Origin: Pseudomonadota bacterium
Lineage (GTDB): Bacteria > Pseudomonadota > Gammaproteobacteria > Steroidobacterales > Steroidobacteraceae
Direction of reading: 5' to 3'
Length of the DNA: 39,197 nt
Assembly: GCA_023391335.1 (NCBI GenBank)
Contig: JAEWBG010000052.1
Location: 1 to 39,197 of the forward strand
In this document: piece after piece, positions 30,043-39,197 of the stretch
Numbering within the stretch: the stretch's first letter is position 1
How the letters are laid out: the number at the start of each line of letters is the position of its first letter
Notes under the pieces: generated by a model
Told to the model about the DNA's origin: nothing
The model's input: the letters and a program-made list of their open reading frames with translations, nothing else
Databases searched by the model: none
Position numbers and translations under genes: made by a program

Positions 30043-32108
30043 CCGAGAATAAGATGTACGGCCTGCGGTTCATGCCGCCGCTGATCGGGATTGCCCTGCT
30101 GTGCGTGATGGTCGCAGTGGCATTGCTTTCGTTGGCGGCGCCGAATTCTTCGGCCGATCGCGATCAGGTCAGCGAGATCAATCAGATCCTGGCGCTCTCG
30201 CAAAAGATTCCGGCGCAAGCCTCCGCCGCCGTGTCCGGCAATTCGCAGGCCTTCGATGCCTTGAATGAAGCGCGCGCGCAATTTGCGAGTGCCGTCAGCG
30301 CGGCCGGTGGCGATGTGCAGTCATTTGCAGGCACGACCGAAGTGCTCAAAGAAAGTCAGGCGGTGCTGGGCGTTCGCGATCAGATGCAGGCCGTGCAAAA
30401 GGCGGCCGGCGAAGCACGCACGCTCGTGCCGCAGTTGCTGCAGAGCCTGGGCAACATCGCGAGCGCCTTAGGTTCTCCGAATATCGAAGGCATGGCGCGC
30501 CACTTGGAGCGCTTCGAGCTCACCGGGCTGCGCTTGCAGCAGGATATGGAAGCGCTGGCGAGCGGATTGGGCGATACGACGGTGATCGCGCGACGGCTCG
30601 CAGACGGCAACGACTATATGGGACAAGTTGTCGGCGGACTCGGTGGTGAAGACTCGGGACTAGGCTTGCCGAAGGTCACCGGAGCGGAAGCCCAGGCGCA
30701 ATACAAGATGACGAGCGCCCTGTACGCGCAGTTGAGCGAGCGAATCCGCACGGCCATCAGTTCTGCCGATCGGGTCCGCGCCGCGCGCACAGCCGCTGTA
30801 GCTCTCGCCTCAGCAGGCGATCAGGTCTACGCGAGGTTCCAAGCGCGCGTCGGCGTGCCGAACAATGCTGCAGCGGGATTCCTTGCGAACAAGTGGCTGC
30901 CGGTGTTGTTGTTGGCCGCAGCGGCGATTTCATTGCTGTTGCTGTCCGTGTTGCATGCGATGGGCGGCAACATTCGCAAAGCCGTCGAAGCTCAAGCCAG
31001 CAAGAACGAGCGCAACCAGGAAGCGATTCTGCGCCTGCTCGATGAACTATCGAGCTTGGCAGACGGCGACCTCACCGTGCAGGCAACTGTCACCGAAGAC
31101 ATCACGGGCGCCATTGCCGATTCCATCAATTACGCGATCGAAGCGCTGCGCGAACTCGTCGCAACGATCAACGACTCGGCGATCACCCTGGATGCTGCTG
31201 CAAAACAATCGCAAGTGTCCGCAGGGCACTTGGCGAAGGCGTCGGTGGCACAGTCGAAACAAATCGCGCTAGCCACCGAATCGGTTGCCGCTATGGCTGC
31301 ATCGACGGAAGAAGTGTCCGGCAATGCCGAACGTTCCGCAGACGTCGCGCGTCACTCGGTGGACGTCGCACACAAAGGTGGCGATGCCGTGCGGCGCACG
31401 ATCGATGGCATGAACGCGATTCGCGAAACGATTCAAGAGACGTCCAAGCGCATCAAGCGCCTCGGCGAAAGCTCGCAAGAAATCGGCAACATCGTCGAGT
31501 TGATCAACGACATCGCCGAGCAGACGAACATCTTGGCGTTGAACGCTTCGATTCAAGCGTCGATGGCAGGCGAAGCGGGACGTGGCTTCGCAGTCGTCGC
31601 CGATGAAGTGCAGCGCCTGGCCGAGCGCGCTGCGAATGCGACGAAGCAGATCGAAGTCCTCGTACGCACGATTCAAGCGGATACGAACGAGGCGGTGGTC
31701 TCGATGGAGCGCAGTACCACCGACGTGGTGGGCGGAGCACTGCTGGCCGAGAACGCCGGTGCCGCGCTGGAAGAAATCGAACAAGTGTCCAATCAGATTG
31801 CGAGCCTGGTGCAGAACATCTCCGCGAGCTCGCGCCAACAAGCGTCGGCAGCGCAGAACATGGCTCGCAATATGCAAGTGCTGCGCGAGCTCAGTACGCA
31901 GACCACAGAAAACTCCGCAGCGACGTCGGCCTCGGTCGGCAAGTTGGCTGAGTTGTCGGCGGGACTGCGTAAGTCGGTGGCTGGCTTCCGGCTTCCCGAC
32001 AAAGCATCCGGTGGCTCTGCCGTGCTGACAGACCCGGGAAAGAAAGTGGCCGCCGCGACACCTGCGCCTCGTGCAGTGCCGAAGAAGGTCAGTGGACTCG
32101 CACGTTAA
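30039..32108 (+). CDS. pilJ: Pilus chemoreceptor PilJ (methyl-accepting family)
   Basis: A 689-residue receptor. TM1 is at about 14-33, a Gln/Ala-rich periplasmic PilJ-type sensor follows, and TM2 is at about 286-306 (WLPVLLLAAAAISLLLLSVL). A HAMP-like linker leads to the coiled-coil signalling domain, whose tip is IVELINDIAEQTNILALNASIQASMAGEAGRGFAVVADE (about 485-523). The Ser/Met variant ASIQASMAGEAGRG agrees with PilJ rather than flagellar receptors. Length is near Pseudomonas PilJ (682). An alternative start is the ATG five codons later. No CheR-type pilK follows, so methylation control would need a distant enzyme. Confidence 0.95.
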   Translation: MTENKMYGLRFMPPLIGIALLCVMVAVALLSLAAPNSSADRDQVSEINQILALSQKIPAQASAAVSGNSQAFDALNEARAQFASAVSAAGGDVQSFAGTTEVLKESQAVLGVRDQMQAVQKAAGEARTLVPQLLQSLGNIASALGSPNIEGMARHLERFELTGLRLQQDMEALASGLGDTTVIARRLADGNDYMGQVVGGLGGEDSGLGLPKVTGAEAQAQYKMTSALYAQLSERIRTAISSADRVRAARTAAVALASAGDQVYARFQARVGVPNNAAAGFLANKWLPVLLLAAAAISLLLLSVLHAMGGNIRKAVEAQASKNERNQEAILRLLDELSSLADGDLTVQATVTEDITGAIADSINYAIEALRELVATINDSAITLDAAAKQSQVSAGHLAKASVAQSKQIALATESVAAMAASTEEVSGNAERSADVARHSVDVAHKGGDAVRRTIDGMNAIRETIQETSKRIKRLGESSQEIGNIVELINDIAEQTNILALNASIQASMAGEAGRGFAVVADEVQRLAERAANATKQIEVLVRTIQADTNEAVVSMERSTTDVVGGALLAENAGAALEEIEQVSNQIASLVQNISASSRQQASAAQNMARNMQVLRELSTQTTENSAATSASVGKLAELSAGLRKSVAGFRLPDKASGGSAVLTDPGKKVAAATPAPRAVPKKVSGLAR

Positions 32109-32165
32109 AGTCCACGTCCAAGATGGCCGTCATTCACACGATCTGATCCGAAGGCTTCAATACTC

Positions 32166-35100
32166 ATGGCCGAGGTTTCATCGCAAACGCTGCATATCGT
32201 CGCGCGCGAACTTACGAACGAGTTGAATGAAGCTCGTGCGGCGCTCGAAGCGTTCGGCGAACAGCAAGAAAACATTGCGCTGCTGCGCAAGTGCAATGAG
32301 CACTTGCATTCGGTGCATGGCGCTTTGCGCGTTGCAGAAGTGTACGGCGCCGCATTGCTGGCCGAGGAAATGGGCCAAGTCGCACGCTATCTGATCGAAA
32401 ACTTCTCGGAGAAGCGTCACCTCGCTGAAGGCCTCGATGCGCTGATGCGCGCGATGGTGCAGTTGCCGACGTATTTGGAACGAGTGCTGAGCGGCGGCCG
32501 CGACATGGCGCTCGTACTGTTGCCGCTCCTCAACGATCTACGTGCGGTCCGCGGCCATGCGCTGCTTTCGGAAGGCACGTTGCTGTTGCTCAATTTGAGC
32601 TCGGATCAGCAAGCGAGCCCAGTCGCAGCCGGCAGCGGTGAAGCTGCGATGACCGTGGCGCAATGGGCGCGAAAAATACGCACGCGCTTTCAGCTCGGAT
32701 TATTGGGATGGATCAAAGGCGAACGCATCGAGCAGAACTTGGAGTTGCTCTCGCGCGCCGCGGAAAAGCTCGAGCAAGTCGCGACCACGCAGCCGGTCTT
32801 CCAACTGTGGTGGGTCGTCGGTGCGGTGCTCGAAGGATTGCGCGAAGGCGGCCTCGAGGGCAGCGCTTCGATCAAGCGGTTGCTGGGACAAGCCGATCGC
32901 GAAATGAAGCGTCTGTACGAACAGGGCGAAGGCCGCTACGCCGAAGCGCCTGCGTTAGAGCTGCTCAACAATCTTTTGTACTACGTCGCGCGTGCGACCA
33001 CGTCCGGTCCGAGGGTGGCGGCCGTACGCGCATCGTTCCGTTTGAGCGAGTTGCTGCCGGTCGACGAAGGTGTTGAGCAGGCGCGTGAGAGCTTGTCGGC
33101 TCCCTCCGTCAAGTTGATGAAGACCGTTGCAGCTGCGATCAAGGAAGACCTGGGCCGCGTGAAAGATGCGCTCGACATCTTCGTCCGCCAGGGCGGCACG
33201 CACACCGAGGAACTCGCACCGCAACTCGAACTGCTGAAGAAAATCGGCGACACGCTCGGCGTGTTGGGCCTCGGCGAGCTGCGCGACAAGGTGCAGACCG
33301 AGACGCACGATTTGCAGGCGATCGTCAACAAGGGCGCGTCGGCGGACGAAGCGTCGTTGCTGCGCATGGCAGCCACGCTGATCAAGGTCGAAGACAGTCT
33401 GGATGAGCAACTCGTCGGCATGATCGTGCCCACCGCTGCGGAAGCCGCGAGCGATGCACCGCCGCGACCGTCGGGTCCCGAAGAAATCGAGTTCCGCCAA
33501 GTTACCGAAGCAGTCCTGCGCGAATGCGTCGTCAATATGGCGCGCATCAAAGAAGCGATCGCGCTCTCAGTAGAAAAACCGAGCGAAGCCCAAGCGATCG
33601 ATCAAATCCCGCAACTGCTAAGCGGTATTTCGGCCGGGCTATTGATGCTCGGCAAGAATCGCGCGGTCGAAGTGATTCAGGGAATCGGCAATGCATTGAA
33701 GCAATTCGTGCGCAACGACGGACTCACGCTCCCGCAAGAAGCGGTCGACCGCTTGGCTGATGCGATCGTTGCGGTCGAGTACTACATGGAAACATTGCAG
33801 GCGGGCCGCGCGGATCCTTGGTACATGTTGGACAACGCGGAGACGTGCCTGCGATTCCTCGCTGAGGCACGCCCAATTCCACGCATCGAGGGCGTTCCTT
33901 CATCCGAGCACGCGCGCACGCTGGTCATCGAGCCGCTTTCGCAGACTGTTGCATCTCCGACCGAACACGAACGCACTGCTGTCTTGACGCCTGCATCCGT
34001 TCAAGCGCCGGTGTCGCCAAAGGCGCCCGCACAACCGGTGCAACAGCCGCCCGTTCAACCGGCACCGGTCATTGCCGCTGCTGACCGTCCCATCGATCCC
34101 GAATTCCTCGAGTTGTTCATCGAGGAAGCGAAAGACGAGATCGCGAAGCTCAATGAGCTGTTCCCGCGTTGGGACGAGAATCCTCAAGAGCAAGATGCAC
34201 TGGTCAATGTGCGTCGCTCCTTCCACACGCTCAAAGGCAGCGGGCGCATGGTTGGCGCACAACGCATCGGCGAGTTCGCGTGGTCGATCGAGAATCTGCT
34301 GAACCGCGTCATTAATAAAACCCTGGAGCGCACCCCGGACATGATGGGCATGCTGCGCGATGCGGTTGCGGCAGTACCCGAATTGGTCGAGCAGTTGGAA
34401 ACCGGTCGCGACCCGCGCGTCGACGTCGATCGCATCATTGCCCAAGCAAATGCGATCGCAGGCGTTCGTCCAGCACAGCCGGCTCAAGCGGCGCCCGCAT
34501 CCGCAGGAGCGAGTGCCGCAGCGCCGCGGGCTCCTGCGCCCGTGCCGACGCCCAAACCCGCAGCCGAACCCGCGCCAGTCGCGCAAAAAAAAACGTCGGT
34601 GGAACCGCCCATGGACGCGGGACTACACGAAATCTACAGCAAAGAAACCGCGGGCCATCTCGCGACCATTCGTGAGTTCATTGCGGCGTGTGAACTAGCG
34701 AATCCGCCGTATCCCGTCACGGAAGATCTGCACCGCTCGTGCCATACACTCAGCGGCACCGCGAAAACCGCGGGTGCGCGTCAGGGCATCAAGATTGCGG
34801 AGCCGCTCAATCGTTACGTACGTAAGCTCTTCGACAATTCGATCGGTATTTCCGCAGGTGGGCTCGACGCCATCAAGGATTCGGTCGTAGCGATTCAGCA
34901 AGTCGTCGATCACATCAACGAAGACACGGGCTACTTCGTCGATCACCCATCGATCGTGGCGCGCTTGAACGATTTGGAACACGCGATCGACGTGGAAATT
35001 TCGCGCTTGGCCGAAACGCTCGACGTGGCAACGGTCGCCGGCACAGATTTCGATGCGCTCGATCAGAAATCGGCCACGATCGAAACGCTCGCAGTGACCG

Positions 35101-38100
35101 GCATGTTCACGGCTGAAGAGTTGGCGCCGCCTCCGGAAAAGACAGCACCTGCCGACCATGGCGATGACATCATCGAGCTGGAGCCGACCGACGCCAGCGC
35201 ATTCGACATGATGCATTGGAGCTTCGACAACTTCCCGGCGGAAGCCTCGGTGGGCGAAGCCACGATCAAAATCGACGACGAACCCGAGCCGGTCGAAAGC
35301 CACGAAATCGAGATCGAACCCTCTTTAGACGAGCCCACCAACATTCAACCTGCCCTGCGCGTGGACGAAACGCAGAACGCCGAGGCGCTTGATGAGCTGG
35401 TGCAGGAATCCGAAGAGATCGTCATCGAAGAACTCGATTCGCCGGATTTGGCTGCATCGGGTTTGCACCCACTGAACGATCCCATCGTGGTCGAGACGGA
35501 AGCTTGGGCCGCCGAGTTCGAGCCGCCAGTGCTGCCCGCCGATAACGAGATCACGCTCGGCGACGAACCGGGCGACGATCAAGATGGATCGCAAGATCGC
35601 GCGCATGCGGAGGACATGCAGTCCACCCAGCAAGTCCCAGAGCTATCGATGCTTGATGCTCAACCTGAGCATGCAACGGAGCTCGACGCTGCGTTGGATC
35701 TGCAGCCTGCGCTTGACTCGGAAGTGGCGGTGCAGGCCGATGCAACCGAGGCTGAGCAAGAACTCGAGGGCGAAGTGGCTCTCGACAGCGAATCGGATCT
35801 GACCGATTTCCTGCTGGACGAGCCGCCAGCGAACGACGATTCGCAATCGCTCGTGCCACCTGCGTCAGAGACAATCGAGAACGTGTCGCCGCCCCCTGCG
35901 CCTGCAGTTGCTGAGGTGCGCGCGGACGTTCCCGCTCCCGCTTCCCCGGTGGCCGCGAGCGAACCGGAGCCCGAAGGCGATGAAGACTTCGATCCGGAAG
36001 TAGCGGCCATCTTCACCGATGAAGCCACCGAGCTGCTGGAAACCGCCGATCACTCGTTATCCGCATGGATACGCGACCGCGGTAACAATGCGCTCGTGTT
36101 CGAGCTCAAGCGTGTCGTGCACACGCTGAAAGGTGGCGCACGCATGGCAGGCCTACGCGCCATGGGCGATTTGAGCCACGAGCTCGAAACGCTGATGCAG
36201 CACGTCGAGAACGGCACCGTGCCCGCCGATCAAGAAGTTTTCAATGCACTGCAAGCGAGCTTGGATGAATTGCACCGCATGCGCGACGTGGTCGCTTCCG
36301 GCAACCGCTGCGCGCCTGCGCGAGATTTGATCCATCGTATCCGCGCGCTGTGCGGACTCACCGCACGTGTTCCCGCACTGGAACTTCCGACGCCGCCCCC
36401 TGCTGCGCCGGTCCAAGCGCCGCCGGTGGTTGAAGCGCCATCCGTGGCTGAGGCGCCGATTATCGAGGAGCAGTTCGAAGAAGAAGTCGACTTCGGCGCG
36501 CAGACCAACGTGGTGCCGATGCTGACTGAGGAGCATGAAGTCGACATCGATGTCGAGTTCGGCGCCGACGAATTGGGTGCGGCCGCGCCTCGTGAATCCG
36601 TCCGTGTCGAAGACAAGCCGCAGAAAGAACCGACGGGCGTTCATGCCGCGCTCGATGTTGCTGCAATATCCCCTGAACTGCCGCCGGATCAGACCTCCGA
36701 GCCTGCGCCGCCCGAAGTTGCAGCGCCGGTGTTACCGCCGGGTCGCGAACCGATCGCGCAAGAGCGCCAAGAGTTCGCACGTGTCGATGCGGATTTGCTC
36801 GACACGTTGTTGAACAATGCGGGCGAAGTGAGCATCTTCCGCTCGCGTCTTGAACAGCAAGTCACGTCGATCGAATTCAACTTGGCCGAGCTGGGACGCA
36901 CGGTCACGCGTTTGAAAGAGCAGCTCCGCAAATTGGAGTTGGAAACCGAAGCACAGATTCTGCATCGGCATGAGGAAGAGCATCCTGGCCGCGCCGATTT
37001 CGATCCGCTCGAATTGGATCGTTATTCGTCGATACAACAGCTCTCCCGTGCCTTTGCGGAATCGGTCAGCGACGTGGGCAGCATCGAAGGCTTGCTCGAG
37101 AATCTGACGCGCGAAGCGCAGAACCTGCTACTGCAGCAATCGCGCGTCGTCACCGAACTGCAGAACGGATTGATGCGCACGCGCATGGTCCCGTTCCAAC
37201 GGCACGTGCAGCGCCTCAGCCGCTTGGTGCGTCAAGTCGCAACCGACACGGGCAAACGCGCCGAACTCGTCGTAATTGGCGCATCCGGCGAATTGGACCG
37301 CCAAGTTCTCGAACGCATGTTGCCGCCCTTTGAGCACATGCTGAGGAACTCGGTCGTTCACGGTATCGAAACCCCGCAAGAGCGTTTGGCTCGCGGCAAG
37401 CCTGAGAACGGCACTATTAAGGTGGGCCTGCATCGAGAAGGTTCTGAAATGGTCATCGTGCTCGAAGACGATGGCCGCGGCATCGATGTAAACGCGGTGC
37501 GCGAAAAGGCAAAACAGCGCGGCTTGATTCAGTCCGGCAAGCTGCTGAGCGATGAAGAAGCGCTGCAGTTGATCCTCGAGCCCGGCTTCAGTACGGCAAC
37601 CGCGATTACGCAACATGCGGGCCGCGGCGTCGGCATGGACGTCGTCGTCAATGAGATCAAGAAACTTGGCGGTGCGCTATTTACCGAATCGGAATTCGGC
37701 AAAGGCGTGAAGTTCACAATCCGCTTGCCGTTCACGCTTGCGATCACTCAAGCGCTTATCGTGCGCACCGGCGATGAGCTCTACGCATTGCCGCTGCCGA
37801 GTGTTGAAGGCGTGGCACGTGTGCAACGCTCGGAAGTGGAGCGTCACCTCGCAGAAGAAACACCCACTTTCTCGTACGGCGGACAGATCTATCGCTTCCA
37901 ACATTTGGGTGCATATATCGGCGGCGGCCCATCGGTGCTCCCCGAAACCGATGTCGCAGTGCCCGTGATTTTGATTCGTGCGGGCGAGCATTCGACTGCA
38001 ATCGTGATGGACGAGCTAGTCGGCACGCGCGAAATGGTCGTGAAGTCCGTTGGTCCGCAGATCGCCACGATTCGCGGCATCTCGGGCGCAACGATCCTCG

Positions 38101-38585
38101 GGGACGGTCGCATCGTCATCATTCTCGATATGGGCGCTCTGGTGCGCTCGGAATGGCGCGGCCGCGAGCAGATGACACAGCAAGGTCCGCGCGAGGATCG
38201 CCGCACGTTTGCATTGGTCGTGGACGACTCGATCACCGTGCGTCGTGTGACGCAGCGATTGCTCGAGCGCCACGGCATGAAGGTGATGACCGCGAAGGAC
38301 GGCGTCGATGCGCTCTCGGTACTCCAAGAGCATTTACCGGACGTGATCCTGCTGGACATCGAAATGCCGCGAATGGACGGCTACGAATTCGCTACACACG
38401 TGCGTGCAGATGCTCGTACCTCCGATATTCCGATCGTGATGATCACCTCGCGCGTGGGCGAGAAGCATCGCGCTCGCGCGATCGAGATCGGCGTGAACGA
38501 CTATCTCGGCAAGCCGTATCAAGAGAATCAGTTGTTGGATGCGATTGAGCCGCTGGTGCAAGCGCGCCGCAGAAAGGTTTCGTGA
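32166..38585 (+). CDS. chpA: Hybrid chemosensory histidine kinase ChpA
   Basis: A 2139-residue CheA-type kinase. HPt modules with a phospho-histidine are seen at His48 (HLHSVHGALRVAE), His687 (FHTLKGSGRMVG), His860 (CHTLSGTAKTAG) and His1319 (VHTLKGGARMAG). At about 440-530 a module of the same outline has no histidine. Pro/Ala linkers and a long acidic linker (about 1000-1290) separate them. The kinase core has the dimerisation helices, the N box at Asn1728 (HMLRNSVVHGIETPQER) and DDGRGIDV, followed by a CheW domain and a C-terminal receiver with Asp2064 in LLDIEMPRMDGY. Pseudomonas ChpA is larger (about 2470) with more phospho-sites. The stop overlaps chpC (TGATG). Confidence 0.96.
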   Translation: MAEVSSQTLHIVARELTNELNEARAALEAFGEQQENIALLRKCNEHLHSVHGALRVAEVYGAALLAEEMGQVARYLIENFSEKRHLAEGLDALMRAMVQLPTYLERVLSGGRDMALVLLPLLNDLRAVRGHALLSEGTLLLLNLSSDQQASPVAAGSGEAAMTVAQWARKIRTRFQLGLLGWIKGERIEQNLELLSRAAEKLEQVATTQPVFQLWWVVGAVLEGLREGGLEGSASIKRLLGQADREMKRLYEQGEGRYAEAPALELLNNLLYYVARATTSGPRVAAVRASFRLSELLPVDEGVEQARESLSAPSVKLMKTVAAAIKEDLGRVKDALDIFVRQGGTHTEELAPQLELLKKIGDTLGVLGLGELRDKVQTETHDLQAIVNKGASADEASLLRMAATLIKVEDSLDEQLVGMIVPTAAEAASDAPPRPSGPEEIEFRQVTEAVLRECVVNMARIKEAIALSVEKPSEAQAIDQIPQLLSGISAGLLMLGKNRAVEVIQGIGNALKQFVRNDGLTLPQEAVDRLADAIVAVEYYMETLQAGRADPWYMLDNAETCLRFLAEARPIPRIEGVPSSEHARTLVIEPLSQTVASPTEHERTAVLTPASVQAPVSPKAPAQPVQQPPVQPAPVIAAADRPIDPEFLELFIEEAKDEIAKLNELFPRWDENPQEQDALVNVRRSFHTLKGSGRMVGAQRIGEFAWSIENLLNRVINKTLERTPDMMGMLRDAVAAVPELVEQLETGRDPRVDVDRIIAQANAIAGVRPAQPAQAAPASAGASAAAPRAPAPVPTPKPAAEPAPVAQKKTSVEPPMDAGLHEIYSKETAGHLATIREFIAACELANPPYPVTEDLHRSCHTLSGTAKTAGARQGIKIAEPLNRYVRKLFDNSIGISAGGLDAIKDSVVAIQQVVDHINEDTGYFVDHPSIVARLNDLEHAIDVEISRLAETLDVATVAGTDFDALDQKSATIETLAVTGMFTAEELAPPPEKTAPADHGDDIIELEPTDASAFDMMHWSFDNFPAEASVGEATIKIDDEPEPVESHEIEIEPSLDEPTNIQPALRVDETQNAEALDELVQESEEIVIEELDSPDLAASGLHPLNDPIVVETEAWAAEFEPPVLPADNEITLGDEPGDDQDGSQDRAHAEDMQSTQQVPELSMLDAQPEHATELDAALDLQPALDSEVAVQADATEAEQELEGEVALDSESDLTDFLLDEPPANDDSQSLVPPASETIENVSPPPAPAVAEVRADVPAPASPVAASEPEPEGDEDFDPEVAAIFTDEATELLETADHSLSAWIRDRGNNALVFELKRVVHTLKGGARMAGLRAMGDLSHELETLMQHVENGTVPADQEVFNALQASLDELHRMRDVVASGNRCAPARDLIHRIRALCGLTARVPALELPTPPPAAPVQAPPVVEAPSVAEAPIIEEQFEEEVDFGAQTNVVPMLTEEHEVDIDVEFGADELGAAAPRESVRVEDKPQKEPTGVHAALDVAAISPELPPDQTSEPAPPEVAAPVLPPGREPIAQERQEFARVDADLLDTLLNNAGEVSIFRSRLEQQVTSIEFNLAELGRTVTRLKEQLRKLELETEAQILHRHEEEHPGRADFDPLELDRYSSIQQLSRAFAESVSDVGSIEGLLENLTREAQNLLLQQSRVVTELQNGLMRTRMVPFQRHVQRLSRLVRQVATDTGKRAELVVIGASGELDRQVLERMLPPFEHMLRNSVVHGIETPQERLARGKPENGTIKVGLHREGSEMVIVLEDDGRGIDVNAVREKAKQRGLIQSGKLLSDEEALQLILEPGFSTATAITQHAGRGVGMDVVVNEIKKLGGALFTESEFGKGVKFTIRLPFTLAITQALIVRTGDELYALPLPSVEGVARVQRSEVERHLAEETPTFSYGGQIYRFQHLGAYIGGGPSVLPETDVAVPVILIRAGEHSTAIVMDELVGTREMVVKSVGPQIATIRGISGATILGDGRIVIILDMGALVRSEWRGREQMTQQGPREDRRTFALVVDDSITVRRVTQRLLERHGMKVMTAKDGVDALSVLQEHLPDVILLDIEMPRMDGYEFATHVRADARTSDIPIVMITSRVGEKHRARAIEIGVNDYLGKPYQENQLLDAIEPLVQARRRKVS

Positions 38586-39058
38586 TGAACGAGGTTTCTA
38601 CGCACGAGCTGTATTCGCTCTTAGTCCCTTTGACGGAAGAGCGTCTGATCGTCCCGCGCGCATGCGTTGCGGAGGTGGTGACGTGGCAGCAGCCGGACAA
38701 AATGGAAGGCGCACCCGCGTGGTACTTGGGCACGATTTCCTGGAACGGCCGCTCGGTGCCGGTGATTTCGTTTGAAGGAACGTGCGGTCAGGCGCTGCCG
38801 ACGCCAGGCACGCGCACTCGCATCGTGATCTTCGTTGCGCTCGGTAATCAGATTAGCTGCGGCTATTTCGGCGTGATCACCCAAGGCTTCCCGCAACTGG
38901 TCCGCGTGAATCCCGATGTCGTGAAATCGGATCCGAGCCGATCGTTCCCCGATCATGGCCCGACCCTGTGCCAAGTCCGCATGCTGAATGAATCGCCGCT
39001 GATTCCGAACTTCGAGTATCTGGAACAGCTCATCAGCGAGGAAACTCGCGCGGCGTAG
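38585..39058 (+). CDS. chpC: CheW-like protein ChpC
   Basis: A 157-residue CheW-domain protein. MNEVSTHELYSLLVPLTEERLIVPRACVAEVVTW, WYLGTISWNGRSVPVISFEG and RTRIVIFVALGNQISCGYFGVITQGFPQLVRV match ChpC. The ATG at 38585 shares a base with the chpA stop and has AAAGG upstream; a GTG one codon earlier is also in frame. It is probably a second adaptor linking other receptors to ChpA. In Pseudomonas chpB lies between chpA and chpC, but it is absent here. A small GC-rich hairpin overlaps the stop, and an IS30-type transposase ends 27 bases further on. Confidence 0.9.
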   Translation: MNEVSTHELYSLLVPLTEERLIVPRACVAEVVTWQQPDKMEGAPAWYLGTISWNGRSVPVISFEGTCGQALPTPGTRTRIVIFVALGNQISCGYFGVITQGFPQLVRVNPDVVKSDPSRSFPDHGPTLCQVRMLNESPLIPNFEYLEQLISEETRAA

Positions 39059-39085
39059 CCGCGGCGACAAGACGCAACGGCCGGC

Positions 39086-39197
39086 TCAACTGATCAGCGC
39101 AACACTTTCTGCCAGCTTTTCTGCTGGCGTTTGGAACTGCAATGTCTCACGAGGTCGGCCGTTGAGTCGATGGGCAATGCGATCTAAATGAGCTTGT
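39086..39197 (-). CDS. IS30-family transposase, C-terminal part (runs off window)
   Basis: Minus-strand reading gives QAHLDRIAHRLNGRPRETLQ, then FQTPAEKLAESVALIS and a TGA at 39088-39086. The pattern L-D-x-I-A-x-x-L-N-x-R-P-R-x-T-L followed by F-x-T-P-A-E is the characteristic end of IS30-family DDE transposases. The rest lies beyond the right edge, so intactness cannot be judged. The element end should fall within the 27 bases between this stop and the chpC stop, but its terminal inverted repeat cannot be defined with one end visible. Confidence 0.88.
   Translation of the reverse strand, partial: QAHLDRIAHRLNGRPRETLQFQTPAEKLAESVALIS

Noticed and set aside
33900..34586. Long minus-strand reading frame (228 codons) inside chpA
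   Set aside because: It lies wholly within the strongly supported chpA frame. Its Arg/Cys/Gly-rich translation is typical of antisense shadow in GC-rich DNA, and it has no family motif.

Overview
The window reads as a chromosomal segment of a gammaproteobacterium with moderately high GC. The best clue is gene order: DUF4426, yggT, proC, yggS, pilT, pilU, then pyrB, ruvX, yqgE, tonB3, gshB, pilG, pilH, pilI, pilJ, chpA, chpC. From memory this parallels the twitching-motility region of Pseudomonas aeruginosa (about PA0388 to PA0415). Protein character and the intergenic repeats suggest a Xanthomonadales, Nevskiales or Steroidobacter-like lineage; that placement is inference.

Layout. 1-655: a broken N-terminal piece of a REP-associated (Y1) transposase carrying a REP-like hairpin insertion, then a gene-free stretch with degenerate tandem repeats. 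656-2664: an ECF sigma factor and a likely membrane anti-sigma, bracketed by two paralogous DUF4252 proteins. 2877-4564: an exported metallophosphatase-like protein and a DUF4142 protein. 4656-8463: the potassium transporter Kup, divergent from a two-component pair that resembles KdpDE but lacks the KdpD cytoplasmic N-terminus. 8508-15439: HPF, HtpG behind a clear sigma-32 promoter, a lipoprotein FKBP, a PEBP-family protein, RocD, an alpha/beta hydrolase, a TerB-like protein and an HU-like protein. 15629-22431: DUF4426, yggT, proC and yggS, divergent from three tandem type IV pilus retraction-type ATPases. 22626-27952, all on the minus strand: pyrK-like, pyrB, ruvX, yqgE, tonB3, gshB. 28531-39058: the Pil-Chp chemosensory operon pilG, pilH, pilI, pilJ, chpA, chpC. 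The right edge is the C-terminus of an IS30-family transposase on the minus strand.

How it works together. PilJ is the membrane receptor. PilI and ChpC are CheW-type adaptors. ChpA is a very large multi-HPt histidine kinase with its own receiver. PilG and PilH are single-domain response regulators that, by homology, control pilus extension and retraction. PilT, PilU and a third paralog are the expected retraction motors. TonB3 is linked to twitching in Pseudomonas. No pilK (methyltransferase) or chpB (methylesterase) is present in the cluster.

The most unusual signal is intergenic. At least eight gaps between 11.0 and 28.2 kb hold arms built from short (about 7-8 nt) tandem units, with an inverted copy of the same arm 40-120 nt away. 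The unit differs from locus to locus, apart from one GTGATGRG-type family used three times. Arms repeatedly overlap stop codons or abut start codons that lack an obvious Shine-Dalgarno sequence. This architecture deserves a genome-wide look.
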